From the NCBI RefSeq assembly GCF_011043775.1, contig NZ_JAAKXY010000002.1, positions 186,001 to 250,000 on the forward strand: a stretch of DNA of 64,000 bases, written 5' to 3'. Position numbers and translations under genes: made by a program. Positions 1 to 8,062 of the stretch are shown one piece after another. A model generated the notes under the pieces. It was not told where the DNA came from and did not search any database. It saw nothing but the letters and a program-made list of their open reading frames with translations. This stretch comes from Natronolimnobius sp. AArcel1 (GTDB taxonomy: Archaea; Halobacteriota; Halobacteria; Halobacteriales; Natrialbaceae). Every line of letters begins with the position of its first letter. The stretch's first letter is position 1.

Positions 1-611
1 GCAAGCGCAAGGAACGCGAGCGCGAGTCCGACGGTCGCGAGCAGGAAGGTCACGTAGGCGTCGAACCCCTGCAGGCCGAACTCGAGGAGCAGGAAGCCGC
101 CGGCGATCCCGAAGCCGATAATCGTCGCGCTCGCGAGGACGATAGCTCGTCCCAGTGACGCGCCGACGACGATCCAGGCGCGATCAACCGGCAGAGAGAA
201 CAGCGTCTGGAGCCAGCCGCTTTCCTCGCGGCCGACGACGACGTCGTAGCCGAACGCGAGCGCGACCAGCGGCACGAGGTAGACCGCCAGCACAGCGAGA
301 CTGGCGACGGTCCGCTCGAAGCCGGCCGGGCTCACACTTGCGCCACTGAAGGTCGTCAGCCCGAGTGCAAACGCGGCGAAGATGGCGATCAGTGCGACTG
401 CCCACCGGCTGCGAACTGCAAGGCGGTACTCCGTCTCGGCGACGACCAGCAACTGGCGGTACCAGACGCCGGACTCGCCCGACTCGCTCGAGTCGACGTC
501 GGTCGCTTCAATGGCCTCAGTTCCGACTGCGGCGCTGTAGCCGCCGTCCGGTCTCGGTTCAGGCGTGTCTTGGCCGTGTTCGGCGTCAGGCGGAGTCTCA
601 GGTGTAGTCAT
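1..611 (-). CDS. nosY: NosY-type ABC transporter permease (partial, 3' end outside window)
   Basis: This is the membrane subunit of the NosDFY system, which helps assemble the copper sites of nitrous-oxide reductase. The ATG (609-611) overlaps the nosF stop in an ATGA arrangement, so the two are translationally coupled. The first ~50 residues are an acidic cytoplasmic tail. Hydrophobic segments follow: one after YRLAVRSRWAVALIA, then a stretch with the ABC-2 feature GREESGWLQTLFSLPVDR (permease-ATPase coupling region), then further membrane spans. Translation stays open to base 1, so the C-terminus is missing. The assignment rests on ABC-2 permease character plus position after nosZ-nosD-nosF. 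Membrane topology beyond the third span cannot be seen. Confidence 0.85.
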   Translation of the reverse strand, partial: MTTPETPPDAEHGQDTPEPRPDGGYSAAVGTEAIEATDVDSSESGESGVWYRQLLVVAETEYRLAVRSRWAVALIAIFAAFALGLTTFSGASVSPAGFERTVASLAVLAVYLVPLVALAFGYDVVVGREESGWLQTLFSLPVDRAWIVVGASLGRAIVLASATIIGFGIAGGFLLLEFGLQGFDAYVTFLLATVGLALAFLAL

Positions 612-1585
612 GGTGCGCTCACCTCCGTGGCCGCGTCGGTGCTGTCGGTCGCTGTCGTTTCGCCCGCCTCAGTTGTTTCGCCCTCGCGAAGCGCCTCGTG
701 GAACGCCGCCTCGAGACCCGGCTCTGTCACTTCGAAGCGCTCGACGAGGTCGGACTCGATCGCACCACAGAGGGCGAATGCGGCGTCGCGCTCGCAGACG
801 ACCTCGAGTGACTCGCTCGTCTCCGTTACCGAGTCGTAGCCCTGGACGGCCTCGAGCAGGTCCGCGCGGTCGGCGTCGGCCGCCGGGGACAGCGACACGG
901 TGACGCGGCCGCCAGCGGTCTCTTCGCGCAGTTCCGACACGGAGCCGACCGCGCGCAGACTGCCGTTCTCGAGGATAGCGACCTCGTCACAGAGGCGTTC
1001 GACCTCGCTCAAGACGTGCGAGGAGAGGACGACGGTCGCATCGGTTTCGCGGCCGATCCGCTCAATCGTCTGGTGGAACGTGGCGACGCCACGCGGGTCG
1101 AGTCCGGCCGTCGGCTCGTCTAAGACGAGCACGGGCGGATCGGGAATGAGCGCCGCTGCGAGACCGAGTCGCCGGCCCATCCCGTTCGAGTAGCCCGAGA
1201 CCGCGCGGTCAGCCGCGTCGGCCAGGCCAACTGTCTCGAGGGCGTCCTCGATCCGTCGGTCGCGGCCCTCGAGCCCCCGGACGCGGGCGTGTACGTCGAG
1301 CACTTCCCGACCGGTCATCGCCGGCGGGAAGCCGGCGTGTTCGGGCAGGAAGGCAACGCGCTCGCGGACGCGATGTCCGGCTTCGGCGACGTCGATACCG
1401 CCGACTTCGATCCGCCCTGCATCGGGGCGGTCGTGACCGACCAGCAACCCGAACAGCGTCGTCTTTCCCGCTCCGTTCGTCCCGAGGACGCCGAACGTCG
1501 ACCCCGAGGGAATCTCGAACGAGGGCCCCTCGAGTGCGACGACGTCGCCGTAGCGCTTGTGAACGTCAGTGATTGTGATCTGCAT
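608..1585 (-). CDS. nosF: NosF-type ABC transporter ATP-binding protein
   Basis: This 325-residue ABC ATPase is expected to power NosY in copper-site maturation of NosZ. It shows Walker A GTNGAGKTT, signature SGYSNGMGRR (a variant of LSGGQ), Walker B PVLVLDEPTAGLD and switch His in VLSSHVLSE. The start MQITITDV at 1585 is chosen because an open frame continues upstream inside nosD without protein-like sequence. This start overlaps the nosD stop by 20 bp, and the stop overlaps the nosY ATG. The C-terminal ~100 residues form the accessory domain typical of such exporters, followed by a Thr/Glu-rich tail. Confidence 0.9.
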   Translation of the reverse strand: MQITITDVHKRYGDVVALEGPSFEIPSGSTFGVLGTNGAGKTTLFGLLVGHDRPDAGRIEVGGIDVAEAGHRVRERVAFLPEHAGFPPAMTGREVLDVHARVRGLEGRDRRIEDALETVGLADAADRAVSGYSNGMGRRLGLAAALIPDPPVLVLDEPTAGLDPRGVATFHQTIERIGRETDATVVLSSHVLSEVERLCDEVAILENGSLRAVGSVSELREETAGGRVTVSLSPAADADRADLLEAVQGYDSVTETSESLEVVCERDAAFALCGAIESDLVERFEVTEPGLEAAFHEALREGETTEAGETTATDSTDAATEVSAP

Positions 1586-2975
1586 AGTACTCTCTCCAGT
1601 TGTCGTGTGGTGGTTCGGCGAGCGGTCGGTGGTCGACGACGCCGGGCGACTCGAGGATCGGGAACGAACTCTCGGCCATGCGGACGGCGTCAAAGGCCGG
1701 GCTTTCGGCGAAGACGGCGGCCTGTGGCTGCTCGCGAACGAGTTGCTCGACGGTACCCGCAGGCTGGTGGCGGACCGCACTGGTGCCGTCACCGTCGAGG
1801 TCGCTCGCGCGGGCGTCCGACCAGTAGTTGCCGCCGTCGGTGTCGTTCCAGGCCAGTTGCGAGGTCGTCGAGGCGTAGGCCTGCTCGCCGTTTTCGATGA
1901 CACTGTTGCCGACGACGCGTTCGTTGGAGCTGCCGGCCGTGAAGTGGATCCCGACTGCGTTCTCGAGAACGAGGTTGTCGGCGATCTCGTTCCCGTGGGC
2001 GTTGTAGACGTAGAGCCCGTTGCGGTTGGCGACGACAGCGTTATCGCGAATCTCGGAGTTGTCGACATCCTTGACGAGGATGCCCTGCCCGCTTGGCCCG
2101 TCGTTGTTCACGACGACGTTATCGACGATCGTCAGGTCGCGCGAAACCATCAGCGCGAAGCCGACGTCGTTGTCGAAGGCGACGTTGCCCTCGAGATGGT
2201 TGTGGTCGGAGTACATGTAGTGGACGCCGTAGCGCAGGTCCCACAGGTGGTTGCCCTCGGCGTGGACGTCCTCTGACCACGAGAAGTAAATCCCGTCGCG
2301 GACGGTCGTAATCTCGTTGTCCAGGAGTTGTGCGCCATCGGCGCGGTCGAGGTGAATGCCGTTGCCACGTTGGGACTCGTCGATCCCCTCGCGGCCCGCG
2401 ATGGCGGCGTCTTCGACGGTGACGTTCGTCGACTCAGAGATCCAGATGCCGAACGTCGACTCGGTGATTCGGACGTCCGACAGCGTTGCATCCGAGCCGT
2501 TGACGTAGATGCCAGCGTCCTCGGTGCTTCGATCAGGGCCGGACTCGCGGACCCAGAGCCCGTCGACGGTGACGTTCGCTGCTGTCACCTCGAGAACGGT
2601 GCCCTCGCCACTCCCGTCGAGCAGCGCGGTTTCGGCATTGTCGTGCTCGGCAGCGCTGGTGGCCGCCTCGAGCGTGAGATCCGGCGTCTCGATTGTGACG
2701 TGTTCGTCGAACCGACCCTCGAGAGAGACTGTGTCGCCGGGTTCAGCATCGTCGACGGCAGCCTGGACGGAGTCGTACGCGTGGCCCTCGAGCGTTGCGA
2801 CGCCCGGGTCATCGGGTGGGGTTGCCTCGCGTGGGTCATCCACGTCAGGCGTCCAGCCCGCAATCGTCTTGTTGGCGTCGCTGCCGCCGCTATCGGCCGC
2901 GACGACGGCCGCCCCGAGGGCGACAACGAGGACCGCAACGGCGGCGACGAGGAGCCAGACTTCGCGGTCAGTCAT
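1566..2975 (-). CDS. nosD: NosD copper-assembly beta-helix protein
   Basis: This 469-residue exported protein belongs to the NosD family, which with NosFY is needed for copper-centre formation in nitrous-oxide reductase. The N-terminus is a hydrophobic segment (WLLVAAVAVLVVALGAAVVA) acting as a signal or membrane anchor. The central part (~residues 60-400) is a right-handed parallel beta-helix with repeated strands such as NVTVDGLWVRES, DVRITESTFGIW and NEIADNLVLENAVGIHF. It overlaps the preceding membrane protein by 8 bp and nosF by 20 bp, which indicates one operon. The copper-loading role is family knowledge. No single metal site is identifiable here. Confidence 0.9.
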   Translation of the reverse strand: MTDREVWLLVAAVAVLVVALGAAVVAADSGGSDANKTIAGWTPDVDDPREATPPDDPGVATLEGHAYDSVQAAVDDAEPGDTVSLEGRFDEHVTIETPDLTLEAATSAAEHDNAETALLDGSGEGTVLEVTAANVTVDGLWVRESGPDRSTEDAGIYVNGSDATLSDVRITESTFGIWISESTNVTVEDAAIAGREGIDESQRGNGIHLDRADGAQLLDNEITTVRDGIYFSWSEDVHAEGNHLWDLRYGVHYMYSDHNHLEGNVAFDNDVGFALMVSRDLTIVDNVVVNNDGPSGQGILVKDVDNSEIRDNAVVANRNGLYVYNAHGNEIADNLVLENAVGIHFTAGSSNERVVGNSVIENGEQAYASTTSQLAWNDTDGGNYWSDARASDLDGDGTSAVRHQPAGTVEQLVREQPQAAVFAESPAFDAVRMAESSFPILESPGVVDHRPLAEPPHDNWREYYADHNH

Positions 2976-3753
2976 CCCGGCTCACCTCCCGGTCAGCGGC
3001 TGTCGCGTCAGTTGACATCGTTGTCGGCTTGGGATCGGACCCGTCACTCGAGTCGCGTTCGGGTCGGATGCGTCCGATGAGTCGGTCAGTTCGGTCCCGC
3101 ACGAGGGCGGGAACGTCTCCAAGCGTCGCGTCCGAGTCACGAGATAGGAACGCGACTACCAGCAGGGCGAGCGCAACGATCGTGAGGTACCCACCGGGAC
3201 CGAACCAGGCGACTCCGCTGATATTGGCGATCTCGTAGCTCCCCAGCAGCGGTGGCGTAAAGCCGTCAATTCCCCGCATCGGTGCGTCGGGATCGAGCGA
3301 GTGGCCGGTCTGGTACAGTCGGTACTGGATCGCCGCGAACATCGTGACGAACACAGCAAACGTGCCCGCGAGTTGGCAGGTCAGGCCAAGCTTTAGCTTT
3401 CGGACGGTCGGTGCGAGCGCGACGAACACGCCAGCGGCAGCGACGGCGACGAACGCAATCGGCCCGACCGACCACTCAGGGACCGAAATCGCGTTCGGAT
3501 TGACGTCGTAGTTCGGGTCGAGATACACCGGATCTGGGTAGTAAAACCCGACGTACTGGTTGAGCGCCTGCGTTTCGGCAACGTCGCCCTCGAGGCGCGG
3601 ATAGGCGTACAGTTCGACGAACAGGCCATCGGGGTACTGCGGTGCCTCGAGCGTGATCCGCCACATCGGGAGCGCAATTGCGACGAGCAACAGCGCCGCC
3701 GCTGCGAGCGGGAGCGCGCGACGGAGTTCGGTCAGAGTGTTGAGTTTTGACAT
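2968..3753 (-). CDS. Membrane protein of the nos operon
   Basis: This 261-residue protein lies between nosZ and nosD. About four membrane spans are visible: ALPLAAAALLLVAIALPMW near the start, VGPIAFVAVAAAGVFVALA, LTCQLAGTFAVFVTMFA and YLTIVALALLVVAFLS. A large extracytoplasmic loop (~residues 35-95) follows the first span, and a charged cytoplasmic tail follows the last. The layout recalls small membrane proteins found next to nosZ in non-proteobacterial (clade II-like) nos clusters, which may help electron transfer or maturation, but I do not recognise a named family. It is separated from nosZ by 21 bp and overlaps nosD by 8 bp, so co-expression is near certain. Confidence 0.75.
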   Translation of the reverse strand: MSKLNTLTELRRALPLAAAALLLVAIALPMWRITLEAPQYPDGLFVELYAYPRLEGDVAETQALNQYVGFYYPDPVYLDPNYDVNPNAISVPEWSVGPIAFVAVAAAGVFVALAPTVRKLKLGLTCQLAGTFAVFVTMFAAIQYRLYQTGHSLDPDAPMRGIDGFTPPLLGSYEIANISGVAWFGPGGYLTIVALALLVVAFLSRDSDATLGDVPALVRDRTDRLIGRIRPERDSSDGSDPKPTTMSTDATAADREVSRDD

Positions 3754-3774
3754 GGCGGAAGAGGGAATGGGTGG

Positions 3775-5667
3775 TTAGTCAGCCGGTTCGACCAGCAGCC
3801 GCGAGCGCATCTCGAGGTGGAGTGCACTGCAGAAGTACGCACAGTACATCCAGTAGACGCCGGGCTTGTCGGCGGTAAACGTCACCTCGCGGGTCTCCTG
3901 GGGTGCCAACTTGACGTTGACGTCGTATTGGGGGATCGCCAGCGAGTGGATAATATCCTCTTCTTGCTCGATGTTTGTCGATCGGATCGTTACCTCATCG
4001 CCCTCTTGGACAAGAATGTCCTCGAATCCGAAGGTGTTGCGCGAGTTGTACATCTCGACGTGGACCTGGTCGCCGTCTCGCTCGACGAAGTTGTCCTCGT
4101 CATCAGCCGAAATGAAGTCCAACTCGAGGTCGTCAGGGTCGTAGACACTGGCAGGGTCGAGTCGGTCGGCACGGACGATCGAGGCGTCGTGTGGCTCGGG
4201 GTAGGCTGGCGTGTCCTTGACCAGTTCCATTCCGGCGTCGTCGTCGCCGATATAGAACAGCTGGTCGTTCTCGGGGAAGACCGGCCCGACAGGGAGGAAC
4301 CGATCCTTCGAAAGCTTGTTGAGGACGATCAGCCAGTCACCCTGTGGATCGCCGGTGTAGGATTCGGCGGCGATCAGGTGGCCAGGGCTGTAGTGAACGT
4401 CGTGTTTTTCGATGACCGGGCTCTCGGAGCCCATCTCCGCGTCGACAGCTGCTTCGATGTCCCACTTAACGACCTGAGAGTCGACGAACAGTGTCGTGTA
4501 AGCGTGTCCACGGTCGTCGTAGGCAGTGTGCAGCGGCCCGTTGCCAACGTTGACTCGACCCACGATAGCATCGTTGGGGTCGTCGACCTCGTTGAGCTGA
4601 TCGATCTCGATAATCGTACAGGTTGGATCGAGTTTCCCAGAGGCGATGGCATACTCGCCGTCAGGCGTGACACTCACGCCATGGGGGTTCGTCGGCACGT
4701 CAATGTACCGTACGAGCGGTTCGTCACCCTCGTTGAGCGGGCTGTCTTCGGTGCCGTCGACGACGGGAACGCCGTTGATTTCCTCGAACTCGCCGGCATC
4801 GACTGCATCCTCAATGCGCGGGATGTTGAACGCGACCACGTAATCCGTATCAGCCGCAGTCATCTCCGACTCCGTGACGCCTTCTTCGCTATTGTAGGTC
4901 GTCGTGAAGAACCACTCGCCGTTCTTTCCGGAGTCACCGTTATCGAGGTTACAGTCGACGCGAACGTCCCACTCGTGGTCGAACGGATCTGCCGACATCG
5001 CCGACAGCGTCGACCCGTACTCGCTCGGGTCCTCGAGGTCGCGACCATCGTTAGGGATCGGAACGCGCAGTTCACCGACGCCGAAGATGAGTCGCGTGTC
5101 GGGCATCAACGCGCACGCGCCGTGAGTCCCCTGCTGGTTCGGCAGGTCGATGATCGCGTCCGTTTCGAAGTACTCGAGGTCGATCCGGGCCATCCGGCCG
5201 TTTGCCTTATCGTTGACGAACAGCCACTCGCCGTCGTACTCGTTATCAGTCTGGCTTACACGCGGATGATGCGTGTCTCCCCAGGTGTAGCCGCCCGCGT
5301 CCTGGAGCATTTCGTGTGTTTCGTCGTCGAAGCCGTAGCCGCGTGCGCTCTCGACGTTGAAGACAGGAATGCGCATAATCTGGCGCATCGATGGCACGCC
5401 GTAGACGCGGATATCCCCGGAGTGTCCGCCCGACAGGAACGCGTAGTAGTCGTCGAGTTCGCCGGGTGGGACCGACGTGTCTACATCTGCGGCCGCCGTG
5501 GTGTCGCTCTCATCGAGCAGATTTGTACAGCCAGCGAGCGAACCGATCGCTCCGGCCGCTGCACCGGCTTTCATGAAGTCGCGTCGTGGGATTCGTGCGA
5601 ACAGCGGGTCGCGGTCGTCGGCGCTGCTAATCGATTGCCCCCCATCAGTGTTGTGAGTGTTTGTCAT
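3775..5667 (-). CDS. nosZ: Nitrous-oxide reductase NosZ
   Basis: This 630-residue multicopper enzyme reduces N2O to N2, the last step of denitrification, outside the membrane. The N-terminus carries a twin-arginine motif (IPRRDFMKAG) followed by a lipobox-like LAGC near residue 48, suggesting a Tat-exported lipid-anchored protein. The beta-propeller holds likely CuZ histidines in GDTHHPR, GTHG, NPHG, PLHTAYD, SPGHL and EPHD. The C-terminal cupredoxin domain ends with the CuA motif CAYFCSALHLEM (Cys609, Cys613, His617, Met620). It is the first gene of the operon. An AAGGA lies just before the ATG. No nosR or nosL is visible within the window. Confidence 0.97.
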   Translation of the reverse strand: MTNTHNTDGGQSISSADDRDPLFARIPRRDFMKAGAAAGAIGSLAGCTNLLDESDTTAAADVDTSVPPGELDDYYAFLSGGHSGDIRVYGVPSMRQIMRIPVFNVESARGYGFDDETHEMLQDAGGYTWGDTHHPRVSQTDNEYDGEWLFVNDKANGRMARIDLEYFETDAIIDLPNQQGTHGACALMPDTRLIFGVGELRVPIPNDGRDLEDPSEYGSTLSAMSADPFDHEWDVRVDCNLDNGDSGKNGEWFFTTTYNSEEGVTESEMTAADTDYVVAFNIPRIEDAVDAGEFEEINGVPVVDGTEDSPLNEGDEPLVRYIDVPTNPHGVSVTPDGEYAIASGKLDPTCTIIEIDQLNEVDDPNDAIVGRVNVGNGPLHTAYDDRGHAYTTLFVDSQVVKWDIEAAVDAEMGSESPVIEKHDVHYSPGHLIAAESYTGDPQGDWLIVLNKLSKDRFLPVGPVFPENDQLFYIGDDDAGMELVKDTPAYPEPHDASIVRADRLDPASVYDPDDLELDFISADDEDNFVERDGDQVHVEMYNSRNTFGFEDILVQEGDEVTIRSTNIEQEEDIIHSLAIPQYDVNVKLAPQETREVTFTADKPGVYWMYCAYFCSALHLEMRSRLLVEPAD

Positions 5668-5730
5668 TGTCCTTGGTCCGATATATTCGCTATCTCACCG
5701 TTCGACGTCCCGGTGATCGTTACAGGTGGG

Positions 5731-5753
5731 CATACCTAGGCTACCCTAATAGG
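5731..5753. promoter_or_regulatory. DtxR/IdeR-like box upstream of nosZ
   Basis: Bases 5737-5749 read TAGGCTACCCTAA on the plus strand. This matches 12 of 13 positions of one end of the consensus I recall for DtxR/IdeR metal-repressor boxes (TAGGCTAACCTAA). The other arm is degenerate, although the CCTAGG core is palindromic. The box lies 64-86 bp upstream of the nosZ ATG, a position compatible with control of the nos operon by an iron- or manganese-sensing DtxR-family protein, many of which occur in haloarchaea. No obvious TATA box sits at the canonical distance from the nosZ start, so the promoter itself is not mapped. The rest of 5668-5950 holds nothing I recognise. Confidence 0.35.
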
Positions 5754-5950
5754 AGCGGCTCAGATTCCCGAAGACCGGTAGATGCGCAGAACCAGTTCGG
5801 CCGATCCTTTATATGCCCTCTCGAGAGCGTCGGATATCAGAACACAGATAATTCTCTCATCTGACACGCGAACCTCACGTTTCGAATACGTATCTGATAC
5901 TCTCAGCCGGAAAAACGGCAGTCATTACACGCGATACTGGCCGACAGCAA

Positions 5951-6457
5951 CTAGGCTCGGAAAATACGGTATGCACCCTGGCCCGTCGCCACCTCGCGGA
6001 TGTCCCCGTCGGGCGACTCGCTTGTGACTGTTACCTCGCTCACGCCCACGCTTGAGCCCGCGCGGATCACGGTCGCCGTCGCCGTGAGGTCGCCTGTCGC
6101 CGGCCGGAGGTAGTTGACGTTCAGGTTGATCGTCGCGATACTCCCCTTGAGAGGTTGCTCGAGTTCGGTTCGGAGCGCGAGTCCACCGGCGGTGTCGATA
6201 AGCGTCGCGGCAATGCCACCGTGGATGTCCGCGCGCTGGTCGTCGTCGGCGCTCGGGCGCGCGTTAGTCAGTTTTTCGTCGTAGGGTGCCGAGAGCGTCA
6301 TCGTCCCGTCGTCAACGTCGTCGACGTGCGTGCCGATCCACGAGAGAAACTCCTGGTGTTCGTCGATGAAGTACTGGACGAATTCGGCGATGTCGTCGGC
6401 GGATTCTGGCCCAATACTATCAGTGGCGTTTCCAGCCCCGTCTGAATCGTCGGTCAT
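5951..6457 (-). CDS. PaaI-family thioesterase (hotdog fold)
   Basis: This 168-residue protein fits the PaaI branch of the hotdog thioesterases, which hydrolyse acyl- or aryl-CoA thioesters. The core is seen in DIHGGIAATLIDTAGGLALRT, where the HGG followed by an acidic residue a few positions later is the usual active-site helix. The strands SIATINLNVNYLRPA and LTATATVIRAGSSVGVSEVTV follow. The first ~30 residues are a disordered acidic tail typical of haloarchaea. It is transcribed away from the nos promoter region and ends 283 bp downstream of the nosZ start. No substrate can be inferred from the context. Confidence 0.85.
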   Translation of the reverse strand: MTDDSDGAGNATDSIGPESADDIAEFVQYFIDEHQEFLSWIGTHVDDVDDGTMTLSAPYDEKLTNARPSADDDQRADIHGGIAATLIDTAGGLALRTELEQPLKGSIATINLNVNYLRPATGDLTATATVIRAGSSVGVSEVTVTSESPDGDIREVATGQGAYRIFRA

Positions 6458-6561
6458 GCCCGTTCATCCACAGCGAGGCCCTTTATCTCTCTGTACACGG
6501 GGTCTCCGTTGTCGATGGTTTCAAGCACACGCTCAAAGAGCGATTTCACCCTACAGAAAGC

Positions 6562-6569
6562 GTTTATCA
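6562..6569 (+). promoter_or_regulatory. TATA-like box of the serpin gene
   Basis: The sequence GTTTATCA ends 21 nt before the serpin ATG at 6590 and is centred about 25 nt upstream, the spacing of a haloarchaeal leaderless promoter. No Shine-Dalgarno sequence precedes the ATG. Confidence 0.5.
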
Positions 6570-6589
6570 GTCGCTAGTAGAGCGTAGGT

Positions 6590-8005
6590 ATGCCATCTCA
6601 ACGACGGACCGTCCTCGCGCTCACTGGCGCGTTGCTGGCTGGCGCAGCCGGCTGTCTGAGCGACAACGGAAACGGAGATTCGGACGACGATGGAGAGAGT
6701 GGAAACGGAACCGACGCTGATGGCTCCGACGACCCGGCGAACGGCTCCAACGGCGACGACTTCCCGCAGGTCGACCCTGTCACTGACCCCGACATCGACA
6801 CCGGCGCGCTCGCACAGCAGGTTCGCGGTAACATCGACTTCTCGCTTGCCGTCCTTGAGCAGTTGCGCGAAGACGACCCCGAGTCGAACCTCTTTCTTTC
6901 ACCCTACAGCATCTCCGTCGCGCTGGCGATGACCTACGCCGGCGCGCGTGGCGAGACCGCCGCGGAGATGGCCGACGCATTGCGATACAATCTCGAGAGT
7001 GACGACCTGCATGCTGCCTTCGGCGCACTCGAGGCTGAGTTCGAGCGGCGAAATGAGGACGGCGCGGAGGTCGACGAACCCTATGGCATGGAAGGAGAGG
7101 CGAGCGAGGACGACCTCGGGTTCGAACTCTCGAGTGCGAATTCCGTCTGGGCAGAGGCGGACTTTCCGTTCGACGAAGACTACGTCGACCTGCTCGAGGC
7201 CTACTACGGGGCCGGTGAGCGACTCGTCGACTTCTCGGGGAGCCCCGACGAAGCGCGCGAAGAGATCAACGCGTGGGTCGAGGAGCAAACGAACGACCGG
7301 ATTGAAGAACTTTTACCGGAGGGGTCAGTCGATTCGTCCACCCGACTCGTGCTCACGAATGCAGTCTACTTCCTCGCGGCCTGGGAGCACGACTTCGACC
7401 CTGCCGAAACCGAGCCAGCGACGTTCACTGGACTGGACGGCAGCGAAACCGAACTCGAGCTGATGCACCAGTCCGAAGAGCTAGAGTACGCAGCGATGGA
7501 CGGCCACCAGCTCGTCGAACTTCCCTACGCGAACGGCGAAACGAGCATGGTCGTCATCCTCCCCGCCGACGGCGAGTTCGAGGCGTTCGAGGAGTCGCTT
7601 TCGACCGACCAACTCGGCGAATTGCTCGAGGAAACGTCTCGTCCGCAGGTTGACCTCGCGCTGCCGAAGTTCGGCCTCGAGTCCGAGTTTAGCCTCGTCG
7701 AAACGATGGACGCGCTGGGGATGGAACGCGCATTCGGCTCTGGGGCGGACTTCAGCGGCATGCTCGAGGGTGATGACGGCGGGCTGTTCATCAGCGAAAT
7801 CGTCCACCAGAGCTTCATCGAGGTCGACGAGGAAGGGACAGAAGCGGCGGCCGCGACGGCGGTCGCGATGGACGAGTCCGCGCCGGCGGACCACGTCGAG
7901 GTGACCGTCGACCGACCGTTCCTATTCTACATCCGTGACCTGCCCACAGAGACGCCGCTGTTCTGGGGGCGAGTCGTCGATGGCGAGACGTTGCAAGACG
8001 AATAA
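6590..8005 (+). CDS. Secreted lipoprotein serpin (serine protease inhibitor)
   Basis: This 471-residue protein joins a Tat-type lipoprotein signal (SQRRTVLALTGALL followed by GAAGC) and a ~50-residue acidic linker to a complete serpin domain. Serpin landmarks are SPYSISVALAMTYAGARG (helix B region), TNAVYFLAAWEHDF (strand 3A) and the C-terminal RPFLFYIRD with the following strand. The reactive-centre hinge EEGTEAAAAT (around 414-424) is of the small-residue inhibitory type. Counting from the hinge Gly (P15) places P1-P1' near Ser430-Ala431, but the loop is two residues longer than in antitrypsin, so P1 is uncertain. It would trap serine or cysteine proteases at the cell surface. It has its own promoter, and its neighbours are unrelated. 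Confidence 0.93.
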   Translation: MPSQRRTVLALTGALLAGAAGCLSDNGNGDSDDDGESGNGTDADGSDDPANGSNGDDFPQVDPVTDPDIDTGALAQQVRGNIDFSLAVLEQLREDDPESNLFLSPYSISVALAMTYAGARGETAAEMADALRYNLESDDLHAAFGALEAEFERRNEDGAEVDEPYGMEGEASEDDLGFELSSANSVWAEADFPFDEDYVDLLEAYYGAGERLVDFSGSPDEAREEINAWVEEQTNDRIEELLPEGSVDSSTRLVLTNAVYFLAAWEHDFDPAETEPATFTGLDGSETELELMHQSEELEYAAMDGHQLVELPYANGETSMVVILPADGEFEAFEESLSTDQLGELLEETSRPQVDLALPKFGLESEFSLVETMDALGMERAFGSGADFSGMLEGDDGGLFISEIVHQSFIEVDEEGTEAAAATAVAMDESAPADHVEVTVDRPFLFYIRDLPTETPLFWGRVVDGETLQDE

Positions 8006-8062
8006 TCGCCTGCGGAGCCATGGTGCGGACCACAGAACGCAAGCGGTGATGCTGGTACTCAC

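Noticed and set aside
3817-5739. 640-codon plus-strand frame opposite nosZ
   Set aside because: It is a GC-driven shadow of nosZ with no family motifs.
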